NCBI GenBank assembly: GCA_013329175.1
Contig: DUKR01000124.1
Coordinates: 1 to 6,276, forward strand
Source: Candidatus Woesearchaeota archaeon
GTDB taxonomy: Archaea > Nanobdellota > Nanobdellia > Woesearchaeales > UBA11716
Direction of reading: 5' to 3'
Length of the DNA: 6,276 nt
Positions 1 to 6,233 of the stretch are shown piece after piece; within the stretch, counting starts at the first letter, position 1, and each line of letters starts with the position of its first letter. The position numbers and the translations under genes are program-made. The notes under the pieces were generated by a model. It made no database searches. It was not told the origin of the DNA and was given only the letters and a program-made list of their open reading frames with translations.

Positions 1-40
1 TAGCTTCAGAATAGTGAAGTATTGCCATTAAGCCCCGCTC

Positions 41-160
41 GTGTATATCAATGCGGCGAGCCAGTATGCTACGCAGATTGATGAAAAATACGGCCACATG
101 GTCGGAGCATTTCCATTAGAAGTGAAAACATATATAACTAGCAAGTTTATGGAGAAATGA
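41..160 (+). CDS. Short open frame, possible 3' remnant or end of an upstream gene
   Basis: Read from a GTG at 41, this frame gives 39 residues ending in a TGA at 158-160. The peptide begins VYINAASQYATQ and ends TSKFMEK, with a balanced, protein-like composition. A TAA at 29-31 lies in the same frame, so it cannot be the plain continuation of a gene entering from the left unless there is a frameshift. There is no obvious Shine-Dalgarno site before the GTG. The TATA box of the next gene lies inside its last codons. I do not recognise the family. It may be a frameshifted gene end, a small protein or chance; the other two plus frames are also open over parts of this stretch, so confidence is low. 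Confidence 0.2.
   Translation: MYINAASQYATQIDEKYGHMVGAFPLEVKTYITSKFMEK
124..137 (+). promoter_or_regulatory. Archaeal TATA box with A-rich BRE for the beta-propeller gene
   Basis: The stretch reads GAAAACATATATAA: a TATATAA box at 131-137 preceded by an A-rich GAAAA resembling the TFB-recognition element. Archaeal transcription usually starts about 26 bases past the box centre, which would be near position 160. That leaves a leader of roughly 34 bases before the ATG at 194, enough to hold the Shine-Dalgarno site seen there. The assignment rests on pattern and spacing only. Confidence 0.55.
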
Positions 161-181
161 CGATGGCAATAGAAAATGGAT

Positions 182-187
182 GGTGAT
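182..187 (+). promoter_or_regulatory. Shine-Dalgarno site GGTGAT deciding the ATG at 194
   Basis: GGTGAT matches the part of the archaeal ribosome binding site complementary to the 3' end of 16S rRNA and lies six bases before the ATG at 194. An in-frame ATG at 176 lies upstream of this site with no comparable site before it, and would add six polar residues in front of the lipoprotein signal. The site therefore favours 194 as the start. Confidence 0.55.
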
Positions 188-193
188 GCAACA

Positions 194-2350
194 ATGAAAC
201 TACCAACAGCAGTATTGGCACTGGTTGCGCTTTTAACGATGCTGGCGCTCGCAGCGTGTGCGCCTTCGCTAAGTGAGACAGCAGGAATGTCAGGTGATTC
301 TGCTGACAGGCTCTCGGATGAATTGAAGTCCTTCTCAACCCAGCAGGAATTGCGGGAATACCTAAAACAGGGACAGCAGCTTTCAGGGCTTGGCTCTGAG
401 AGGACAACTATTGATTTCGCTCCTGGGATAGATATAGCGGTTGCAGAGTCAGCAGATGGGGTAGGGGTGGCAAAGTTAGCATCAGGCTATGCAGGAGATG
501 CTCCATCAGGCGCTGCCTCATCATTCTCTGAAACCAACATCCAGGTTGAAGGGGTTGATGAAGCAGATATAGTGAAAAATGATGGTAGGTACATCTATGC
601 CTTAGTGCAGGACAAGCTGGTGATTGTTGATGCATATCCAGCGGAGGATGCTGAGGTTGTTTCAGAAGTGAAGATAGAGGGAAGGCCTCGTGAGCTTTTT
701 GTCAATATTGATACTCTTATCGTGTTTGCTGAGCAGGATGAGCAGGTCCTTGCAATCCCTGAGTATAGCTACGTCCCGCAGCTCCAGTACAGGCAGAAGA
801 CGGCGGTCTTAGTGTATGACGTAAGCGACAGAAGCGACCCCGAGCTTGAGAAGGAATTTTCGCTGTCAGGCGGCTATTTCTCTTCACGGATGATAGGCGA
901 TTATGTGTATGTGGTGTCGCAGGAATGGACGCACTATAGCAATCCTATCGTGATGCCCATTGTCCGCGCAGGGGGTGAGGCGTTGCCAGGCCCAAAGGTG
1001 TTCTATTTTGACAATCCTGAGGACAGTTTCCAGATGCACACCATTGGAGTGATTGATCTTGATGCCTTGTCCATTGATGCAGAGAGTTTCCTTTTGGGAA
1101 GCTCCAACACTCTGTATGTTTCAGGGGATGCTATCTATATTGCCTACCAGAAGAACAGGCCGTATGGCTCCATGGGAGAAGAGCAGCAGGAGATATTCTT
1201 TGAGGTTGTTGTGCCATTGCTTCCCTCACCGGTCCGCGCTGAAGTCGCCTCGGCTAAGGAGGATGGCTCACTCACTGCGTCAGAGAAGTGGGACAGGATT
1301 GAGGCAGCACTGCAGGACATGTATGCGGCGCTGTCAGAAAAGGAGCAGAGCGCTTTCCTTGAGAAGGTGAGTGCAGCAGCTGAAAGTGCCCGCGTGAAGC
1401 ACGAGCAGGACCGGCAGAAGACCATCATTCACAAAATTAAAATTTCAGGCAGTTACCTTGACTATGTGGGCCAGGGAGAGGTGCAGGGGTATCTGCTGAA
1501 CCATTTCTCGCTGGATGAGTTTGAAGGCAATCTGCGTGTAGCAACAACTGTTTCTGTCTGGACGCGCAACGGGGCTGACTCAGAGAATAACGTGTACGTG
1601 CTTGATTCTGGCATGGATGTTATTGGGTCATTGGAGGGGCTTGCTCCTGAGGAGCGGATATATTCAACCCGCTTTATGGGAGACAGGCTGTATATGGTGA
1701 CGTTCAGGCAGGTTGACCCGTTCTTTGTGATTGGCCTGTCTGAGCCTGCTTCCCCTAAGGTTCTTGGTGAGTTAAAGATTCCTGGGTTTAGCGAGTACCT
1801 GCAGGCGTATGACGGGAATCATGTGTTTGGCATCGGCAGGGATACTGATGAGGACAAGTGGGGCAGGGTTACGACTGGCGGCATAAAGATATCCCTCTTC
1901 AACGTTAAGGATGTCACGAACCCCAAAGAAGTAGACTCGATGGCGATAGGCATGCCTGGCTCAGATTCTGAAGCATTGCGCGACCACAAGGCCGTGCTGT
2001 TTGACAGGGAGAAGCAGTTGCTGGTCATTCCTGTGAGGGAAGTGAAGGACATTTCAAAAGGATCAGGCGTGCCATATGCAGAGCAGGTATGGACAGGAGC
2101 CTATGTGTTTGGCATTTCTGATGATGGCCTTGACATCAAAGGGAAAGTATCGCATGCTGAGAAGGAGGCCAATGACTATTGGTGGGCAAGCCCGTATACT
2201 GTCCGCAGGTCCCTGTATATGGATGATGTTTTATATACGGTATCGTCTAAGTTCATCAAGGCCAACGCTCTTGACGACCCCTCTGAAGAGATAGCCCAAG
2301 TTGAGCTTCCTTATACTGATATACAGGACGGGCCAGTGATGATGTATTGA
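194..2350 (+). CDS. Secreted beta-propeller lipoprotein (Beta_propel family, COG4880-like)
   Basis: This 718-residue protein is predicted to be exported and lipid-anchored. It begins MKLPTAV, has a hydrophobic stretch and then a lipobox LAAC with the acceptor Cys at about residue 22. After a polar linker comes the family hallmark near residues 115-145 (NIQVEGVDEADIVKNDGRYI), then strand-rich repeats such as VYDVSDRSDPELEKEF and GDYVYVVS. A charged helical insertion covers about 354-415. The second conserved block (HFSLDEFEGNLRVATTVSVW) lies near 437-456, followed by more blades with NNVYVLDSGM, STRFMGDRLYMVTF and SEPASPKVLGELKIPGF. This order and the length fit the archaeal family of secreted proteins with a C-terminal propeller distantly related to WD-40 repeats. 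The biochemical role of the family is not known to me; surface binding or scaffolding is a guess. The gene has its own TATA box and the next gene has its own promoter, so it is probably transcribed alone. An alternative ATG at 176 is possible. Family assignment is confident, function is not. Confidence 0.9.
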   Translation: MKLPTAVLALVALLTMLALAACAPSLSETAGMSGDSADRLSDELKSFSTQQELREYLKQGQQLSGLGSERTTIDFAPGIDIAVAESADGVGVAKLASGYAGDAPSGAASSFSETNIQVEGVDEADIVKNDGRYIYALVQDKLVIVDAYPAEDAEVVSEVKIEGRPRELFVNIDTLIVFAEQDEQVLAIPEYSYVPQLQYRQKTAVLVYDVSDRSDPELEKEFSLSGGYFSSRMIGDYVYVVSQEWTHYSNPIVMPIVRAGGEALPGPKVFYFDNPEDSFQMHTIGVIDLDALSIDAESFLLGSSNTLYVSGDAIYIAYQKNRPYGSMGEEQQEIFFEVVVPLLPSPVRAEVASAKEDGSLTASEKWDRIEAALQDMYAALSEKEQSAFLEKVSAAAESARVKHEQDRQKTIIHKIKISGSYLDYVGQGEVQGYLLNHFSLDEFEGNLRVATTVSVWTRNGADSENNVYVLDSGMDVIGSLEGLAPEERIYSTRFMGDRLYMVTFRQVDPFFVIGLSEPASPKVLGELKIPGFSEYLQAYDGNHVFGIGRDTDEDKWGRVTTGGIKISLFNVKDVTNPKEVDSMAIGMPGSDSEALRDHKAVLFDREKQLLVIPVREVKDISKGSGVPYAEQVWTGAYVFGISDDGLDIKGKVSHAEKEANDYWWASPYTVRRSLYMDDVLYTVSSKFIKANALDDPSEEIAQVELPYTDIQDGPVMMY

Positions 2351-2354
2351 GATG

Positions 2355-2361
2355 TTTTTTT
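2355..2361 (+). terminator. Oligo-T terminator candidate after the beta-propeller gene
   Basis: Seven consecutive T on the plus strand begin five bases after the stop codon, followed by further T-rich sequence to about 2369. Archaeal RNA polymerase often terminates at such oligo-T tracts without a hairpin. The position just before the TATA box of the L15e gene fits the end of one transcription unit. Confidence 0.45.
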
Positions 2362-2381
2362 CTATTTCATCACCCAAAGCA

Positions 2382-2389
2382 TTTTAAAC
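2382..2389 (+). promoter_or_regulatory. TATA box candidate for the L15e gene
   Basis: The octamer TTTTAAAC resembles an archaeal TATA box. A start about 26 bases beyond its centre would fall near 2412, giving a leader of about 68 bases before the ATG at 2480. A second AT-rich stretch at 2450-2463 is too close to the ATG to act as the box, because its predicted start would lie inside the coding region. Confidence 0.45.
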
Positions 2390-2411
2390 GAATCAGGATT
2401 TGCTTAGCATA

Positions 2412-2447
2412 AGAAAGGATGTGGGCGATGGCTTGCCTGAACTTTCT
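2412..2447 (+). promoter_or_regulatory. Possible stem-loop in the L15e leader
   Basis: AGAAAG at 2412-2417 is perfectly complementary to CTTTCT at 2442-2447. Inside it, GGGC at 2423-2426 can pair with GCCT at 2435-2438 (one G-U pair), enclosing an eight-base loop. The hairpin would lie at the very 5' end of the predicted transcript and leaves the Shine-Dalgarno site downstream free. Structured leaders are known in ribosomal protein genes, but nothing here identifies a ligand or a regulator. It could be chance pairing. Confidence 0.25.
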
Positions 2448-2464
2448 GCAAAAAATAAAATAAT

Positions 2465-2469
2465 GGAGG
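2465..2469 (+). promoter_or_regulatory. Shine-Dalgarno site GGAGG of the L15e gene
   Basis: A consensus GGAGG lies ten bases upstream of the ATG at 2480. The spacing is slightly long but usable. No other in-frame start with a better site is present, and the protein start it selects (MGVHKYL) matches the conserved beginning of L15e. Confidence 0.6.
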
Positions 2470-2479
2470 CTGACATCTA

Positions 2480-3058
2480 ATGGGAGTCCACAAATACTTG
2501 AAAGGTGCCTGGAAGAAAAAAGATACAGGCGAATACCGTGATCTCTGGAAAGAGCGCCTGATTGATTGGCGCAGGCAGGATTCTACTGTGCGCATTGAGC
2601 ATCCAACGCGCCTTGATGCAGCAAGGGCGAGAGGCTATAAGGCAAAGCTTGGCTATATTGTAGTAAGGCAGCGTGTTATGCGCGGGGGAAGAAGCCATCC
2701 CCACCAGAAGGCAGGCAGGAGGCCTAAGCGCGCATCCTTTCGAAAGGACCTTAACCTGAATTACCGGGCAGTCGCTGAGCAGCGGGCTCAGAAAAAATAT
2801 CCTAACTGCGAGGTTTTGAACTCCTACTATGTTGCTGAGGACGGCATCCATTATTGGTATGAGGTAATCCTTGTTGACCGCGCACATCCGGCAATCGTTG
2901 CTGACAGAGGCATCAACTGGATATCAACTGAGAAACGCAGGGTGTTTCGGGGGCTCACGTCCGCAGGGAAGAAGAGCAGGGGCCTTCGCAACAAGGGCAA
3001 GGGTGCTGAAAAGCTGCGTCCCAGCAGGACAGCGAATCGGAAGAGAAGATTGGAATAA
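2480..3058 (+). CDS. rpl15e: Large-subunit ribosomal protein L15e
   Basis: This 192-residue basic protein is a structural component of the archaeal 50S subunit and binds 23S rRNA. The full length of the family is present. It starts MGVHKYLKGAWK and then shows the conserved blocks PTRLDAARARGYKAKLGYIV (about 42-61), RGGRSHPHQKAGRRPK (about 69-84), YPNCEVLNSYYVAEDGIHYW (about 108-127), EVILVDRAHPAI and the very characteristic RVFRGLTSAGKKSRGLRNKG (about 154-173), ending in an Arg/Lys-rich tail. L15e is shared by archaea and eukaryotes and absent from bacteria, so it is the best evidence for the domain of the organism; it is unrelated to bacterial L15. The gene has its own promoter and is followed by a convergent gene, so it seems to be monocistronic. 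No truncation or missing block is seen. Confidence 0.98.
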   Translation: MGVHKYLKGAWKKKDTGEYRDLWKERLIDWRRQDSTVRIEHPTRLDAARARGYKAKLGYIVVRQRVMRGGRSHPHQKAGRRPKRASFRKDLNLNYRAVAEQRAQKKYPNCEVLNSYYVAEDGIHYWYEVILVDRAHPAIVADRGINWISTEKRRVFRGLTSAGKKSRGLRNKGKGAEKLRPSRTANRKRRLE

Positions 3059-3087
3059 TTAATCCGCAGGCGTAGGATATTTGGATG

Positions 3088-3126
3088 AAGCCATCACGGG
3101 ATGTAATCTCCCTAAATCTCAGGCTT
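3088..3126. terminator. Two-tier hairpin between convergent genes
   Basis: AAGCC at 3088-3092 pairs with GGCTT at 3122-3126. Nested inside, GGGA at 3098-3101 pairs with TCCC at 3109-3112 around a seven-base loop. It sits between the stop of the L15e gene and the stop of the opposing hydrolase gene, where a bidirectional transcription end is expected. There is no oligo-T run beside it on either strand, so it is not a classical terminator, and the large internal loops make the fold uncertain. Confidence 0.25.
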
Positions 3127-3128
3127 TA

Positions 3129-5855
3129 TCACCCCACATGAAAAAAAAGCCCTGTCTTCCCATCTTTCTTCTTAGGGACAAGCTTAAGGTGTCCAATCCT
3201 CTTCTGCAGTGCATGCTCTATCACGTCCCCGGGAAAGCCTTCCTTCTCAAGCAGGGCAATAATCTCGCTCTGCTTTTTTCCTGCAAGCTGCTCATTTTCA
3301 ATAAGTGATTCAAGGCGCAGATATTCGCGCAGGAAGTCTCGCTCCACATGCTCTATAGCAAGCTTGGAAATCCCAGGCGTAAAGCCTACTTCCTTCAGAT
3401 GCCGGACTACTTCCTGCTTTCCATGCCCCTCTCCAAAGGTAAAGCTATAATGCTTCCTGATATAGTGGATAGCATGGGTGAAGCGGGGATGATGCCTCAG
3501 CAAGTGTTTTGCAGAAAGCATCACAATCCCCAAACCGAACACGGGCAGGATTATGGAAAGGAAAAGAAGTGATGAAGGCGGCTCTTCCTTTGCAGGGATT
3601 GCACAATCAATCGGGCACGAAAGCGCGTCCTCCCCAACCCCGCAGATGGCATTGCCGCAGCTGCATCCGCTCAGATCCTCTTTCTCCCCTTCAGCTATTT
3701 TTCTGCCAATGACCACAATCTTGTCATCAGGAGAGCAGGAAGGGATAGACACCCTGAAGTAGCGGGTATTGCCCAGAGCAGAAAGCTCCTCATCACTGCC
3801 AGCTATGGCCCGCTTGATGACTTCCCTTCCTGCTGGCTCGTCAATCAGTTCCGTATGGGACAGGCCGAATTCAAAATAATCCTTGCAAAGTGAGTCAATG
3901 CGCTGGTCGCCGACCTTTTGTGCGCTTGCTGTCGTAATGATGCCGTCATTTTTCTCATCAAGGGAAAAAAGCTCAGCCGTGCTCAAGGAAAGGCCGCCGA
4001 CAGAAAAAGAATATCCTCTTGTCCCTGCAAGCACCACATAGTCAATGCCTGGAATCTTCGGAAGGTCAATCCCTGAGATGAGCTCAGGCTGCACCTCATT
4101 GAAGAGGCTGAACAGCGTTCCCCTTGACTTCACGTTCACAAAATAATTCAGCAGCTGCTTATGTGCGGCAAGTCCCTGCGATCCTCCATTCGGAGATGCA
4201 GCCATGATGAGCTTCTTCACCTGGGGAAGATATGAGTGGCCTTCGCTTCTGCTGAGGGAAAGCGCAGACTGCGCTACAATCCCTCCAAAACTGTGCGCGA
4301 CGATGATGATATTATCCCCAAGCTCTGTGCGATGTGACTCAAACTGTAGGGAAAGATCCTTTGCATTGCTCTCTAAGGGCTTATAGGAGGGATACGCATA
4401 CGCCCACACTGAATAAGGCTGCTGGGTGAGCCTTATGTCATCAATAAGTTCCTGAAATGTTGCAGGAGATGAGCCAATGCCATGAATAAGGATGATTGAG
4501 CCTAGGGCAGTATCTGGAGCGTAGACTCTCTCAAACAGCGATTGCCTGCACCCGATGCATCTGGATGCCATCAGCACAAGCGTGAGGGCATCATCCTCTG
4601 CAAGGGCTGCTGGTTCAGTGATGAGCGCATCAATTGCTCCATCCTTTATTGAAAGTTGCGAATCAACATATTGGTACGCCCCATCCTTTCGTGCAAAGAG
4701 CAGGATACCGTTCTCATCAATATTTTCACTTGCCTCATAGGGCAGCGTGACGGAAAGGTATGGAGGGGCGCCGGAATCAAAGCTTAGCATAAGCGGTGTT
4801 CCTATGATGGTCAGCAGCGGGTTATTTGGCTGCTCAAGCGATTCAGGCATAGACATCCTGACACCATCACTATCAAACTGTATTGTGGTCTTTCCTGACG
4901 ATATCCTTCCCTTCTCCTCTGTGACATCCCTAATGGGAAAGGGGGTAAACTTTGGATCAACAATGCTTTCGGTGCGGTTGAATTCTTCAACAATTGCTCC
5001 CCCGCAGGAAAGCGCTGTCACTCTCTCGATTGTTGTTGGAAAGCATCCATTCCCCTTGCAGCGCATGGCCTGCACATCTGCAAAATCCCTTGGGATGCTC
5101 AGCTCGAAATCAACAGAGCCATGATGGCAATCCATGGAGAACGGCTCAAGGACTACTTCAAACCCCTCAGGAAGGCCGATTGTCCCTGAAATGTTAGCTG
5201 GATCTATAGCAAGTGTGCTCTGCCTCTCAAGCGTAGCATTCACGCATGGCATGGTCCTCTTTGATAGGGGTGCAGGGATGCCGTGAACAAAATACCTGCT
5301 TGTCGCGGTTATGCCTGTGTTGCCATATACAGCACATGTCGGCTCGCACTGTGTGCATAGGCCTGAAGAGGGCTGGCAGGCATTAGTGCAAGCAGCAATG
5401 CTGCTGTCAGGACAGGTGATCTCAGTTTGGCTGCACGCAACGTCAGCGCACAGGTCAGCCTCACCGGATGCCTGTGAAAACGACCAACTTTGCGATGCAG
5501 AAAGCAAGCCGTCAGAAACAATAACCGTCAGGCTCGCTGCACCTTCTGTAGAGAGAAGGGTGAATGTGGCAGCCTCGCTTCCTAAAGGCTGCGCATCAAG
5601 CAGCCACTGGTATGACAATGGGTCGTTGTCTGGGTCTATAGCGCTCACGGCAAATGCCCTTGAATTTCCCTCACTTATCGGTACGATTGGGACAATGGGC
5701 TGGTAGGATACGATAACCGGAGCGCTGTTTCCCAATGTTTCAGCTTCAGTTGATTCATTACTCAAGCCATATATCCTGATGTAGGCGGTATCAGCATAGG
5801 CAAAGGCAGCAAGAAGAAGCACTACTGCTGCCACCACCTCCTTTTTTAATGCCAT
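3129..5855 (-). CDS. Membrane-anchored alpha/beta hydrolase, lipase/PGAP1-like, with PKD-like domain and cytosolic tail
   Basis: From the ATG at 5855 the protein has 908 residues. In order: a signal peptide (about 1-21, ending AFAYA); a PKD/cadherin-like domain (about 46-128, with IDPDNDPLSYQW); a Cys-rich stretch (136-174); about 250 unassigned residues with a few Cys; and a lipase-type hydrolase (about 448-686). The hydrolase shows the oxyanion segment LIHGIGSS (457-464), the nucleophile elbow AHSFGG with Ser522, Asp637 in NDGIITTASA and His667 in SHTELIDEP, giving a complete Ser-Asp-His triad. A second Cys motif (CGNAICGVGE...CPIDC, about 733-751) precedes one membrane helix (about 762-782). 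A basic tail of about 125 residues follows, holding two copies of a helical unit. The predicted topology puts the enzyme outside and the tail inside. An ester or acyl-glycan substrate is likely but not shown; GPI processing by analogy with PGAP1 is not implied. A TTG at 5867 is an alternative start but lies upstream of the predicted transcription start. Confidence 0.85.
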   Translation of the reverse strand: MALKKEVVAAVVLLLAAFAYADTAYIRIYGLSNESTEAETLGNSAPVIVSYQPIVPIVPISEGNSRAFAVSAIDPDNDPLSYQWLLDAQPLGSEAATFTLLSTEGAASLTVIVSDGLLSASQSWSFSQASGEADLCADVACSQTEITCPDSSIAACTNACQPSSGLCTQCEPTCAVYGNTGITATSRYFVHGIPAPLSKRTMPCVNATLERQSTLAIDPANISGTIGLPEGFEVVLEPFSMDCHHGSVDFELSIPRDFADVQAMRCKGNGCFPTTIERVTALSCGGAIVEEFNRTESIVDPKFTPFPIRDVTEEKGRISSGKTTIQFDSDGVRMSMPESLEQPNNPLLTIIGTPLMLSFDSGAPPYLSVTLPYEASENIDENGILLFARKDGAYQYVDSQLSIKDGAIDALITEPAALAEDDALTLVLMASRCIGCRQSLFERVYAPDTALGSIILIHGIGSSPATFQELIDDIRLTQQPYSVWAYAYPSYKPLESNAKDLSLQFESHRTELGDNIIIVAHSFGGIVAQSALSLSRSEGHSYLPQVKKLIMAASPNGGSQGLAAHKQLLNYFVNVKSRGTLFSLFNEVQPELISGIDLPKIPGIDYVVLAGTRGYSFSVGGLSLSTAELFSLDEKNDGIITTASAQKVGDQRIDSLCKDYFEFGLSHTELIDEPAGREVIKRAIAGSDEELSALGNTRYFRVSIPSCSPDDKIVVIGRKIAEGEKEDLSGCSCGNAICGVGEDALSCPIDCAIPAKEEPPSSLLFLSIILPVFGLGIVMLSAKHLLRHHPRFTHAIHYIRKHYSFTFGEGHGKQEVVRHLKEVGFTPGISKLAIEHVERDFLREYLRLESLIENEQLAGKKQSEIIALLEKEGFPGDVIEHALQKRIGHLKLVPKKKDGKTGLFFHVG
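3201..3278 (-). repeat. Second copy of the helical unit in the hydrolase tail
   Basis: Residues about 860-885 carry KKQSEIIALLEKEGF followed by PGD and IEHAL. They match the upstream unit in the order KQ, a hydrophobic helix with a Leu, a charged turn, GF, PG and IEH. This copy is about three residues shorter between PG and IEH. The pattern resembles the short two-helix units found at the ends of many archaeal membrane proteins, but I cannot name the family with certainty. Confidence 0.5.
3345..3422 (-). repeat. First copy of the helical unit in the hydrolase tail
   Basis: Residues about 812-837 carry GKQEVVRHLKEVGFTPG and then AIEHV, aligning with the later copy. A charged helical linker (ERDFLREYLRLESLIENEQ) separates the two. 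Both lie on the cytosolic side of the single predicted membrane helix. Confidence 0.5.
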
Positions 5856-5881
5856 TACAGAAGCCAACAGGGGAATGAGGG

Positions 5882-5889
5882 ATTTAAAT
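5882..5889 (-). promoter_or_regulatory. TATA box of the hydrolase gene, near-leaderless start
   Basis: The palindromic octamer ATTTAAAT reads as a TATA box on the minus strand. A start about 26 bases past its centre falls near 5859, only about four bases before the ATG at 5855. No Shine-Dalgarno site precedes that ATG, which agrees with a leaderless or nearly leaderless mRNA. It also argues against the in-frame TTG at 5867, which would lie upstream of the predicted transcript. Confidence 0.6.
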
Positions 5890-6044
5890 TAGTTGTTGTT
5901 TAGTGTAATAGTTCACTCTCCTGAAAAGCCATGTGGAGAGGAGGCAGTCTCGTTGGATAGCCCTGAATGGCAAGCTTTGAGGGATATTGGCAGGCAGGCT
6001 CATGGTGAGCTGGCATTCCCCCCCCAAATCATTTTCTGAAAAGG

Positions 6045-6080
6045 CATTGGCCGTACCTCCCATCGCTTCCACAGCCAATG
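6045..6080. repeat. Inverted repeat CATTGGC / GCCAATG
   Basis: CATTGGC at 6045-6051 is perfectly complementary to GCCAATG at 6074-6080, with a 22-base spacer. It could form a stem in RNA of either strand or be a binding site for a dimeric regulator. It lies about 190-225 bases upstream of the hydrolase start, rather far for a direct operator. On the minus strand it overlaps the GGAGGT-ATG pair of a 15-residue frame. Confidence 0.35.
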
Positions 6081-6163
6081 GGTAACTTTATCCCTTTCGT
6101 TTCAGGTCATCATCTCATTGCACTTTCCGACGGGAGAAAAGAAAAGCGAAGAAAGATAAGAAG

Positions 6164-6233
6164 AAAAAAAGTGAAAACAAAAAAGGCTTCGCCAACAGCC
6201 ACGGTATCGCTCCATTGTAGCGCGCCGCACCGT
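6164..6233 (-). terminator. Hairpins followed by two T-tracts, end of a minus-strand transcript
   Basis: Read on the minus strand, ACGGT (6229-6233) pairs with ACCGT (6201-6205), enclosing CGCT (6219-6222) paired with AGCG (6208-6211). A small GGC-GAA-GCC hairpin (6185-6193) follows directly, then six T (6179-6184) and, a little further on, seven T (6164-6170). This is a plausible archaeal terminator for a gene or RNA entering from beyond the right edge. One minus frame stops with TAG at 6254-6256, just before the hairpins, which would suit a coding gene ending there, but too little is visible to call it. Confidence 0.35.

Noticed and set aside
1053..1428. Open frames overlapping the beta-propeller gene on both strands
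   Set aside because: They lie inside a gene with clear family motifs and their peptides are Cys/Arg/Ser-rich, as expected for out-of-frame readings.
2477..2887. Minus-strand frame of 136 codons opposite L15e
   Set aside because: It is the complement of a highly conserved ribosomal protein gene, with no motif or ribosome site of its own.
5856..5867. TTG at 5867 as the start of the hydrolase
   Set aside because: The TATA box predicts a transcript beginning near 5859, downstream of the TTG, and the ATG at 5855 gives a normal signal peptide.
5884..6078. Minus-strand frame of 64 codons starting with TTG
   Set aside because: It has no Shine-Dalgarno site before the TTG, shows no recognisable motif, and its stop overlaps the TATA box of the hydrolase gene.
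6102..6113. C-box and D-box like motifs (ATGATGA and CTGA) on the minus strand, suggesting a C/D guide RNA
   Set aside because: The two boxes are one base apart, so there is no room for a guide segment, and no matching C' and D' boxes or terminal stem are seen.
6212..6221. GCTACAATGG on the minus strand, resembling a conserved piece of 16S rRNA
   Set aside because: The match is only about ten bases. The sequence around it does not follow 16S rRNA, and T-tracts follow within 50 bases.
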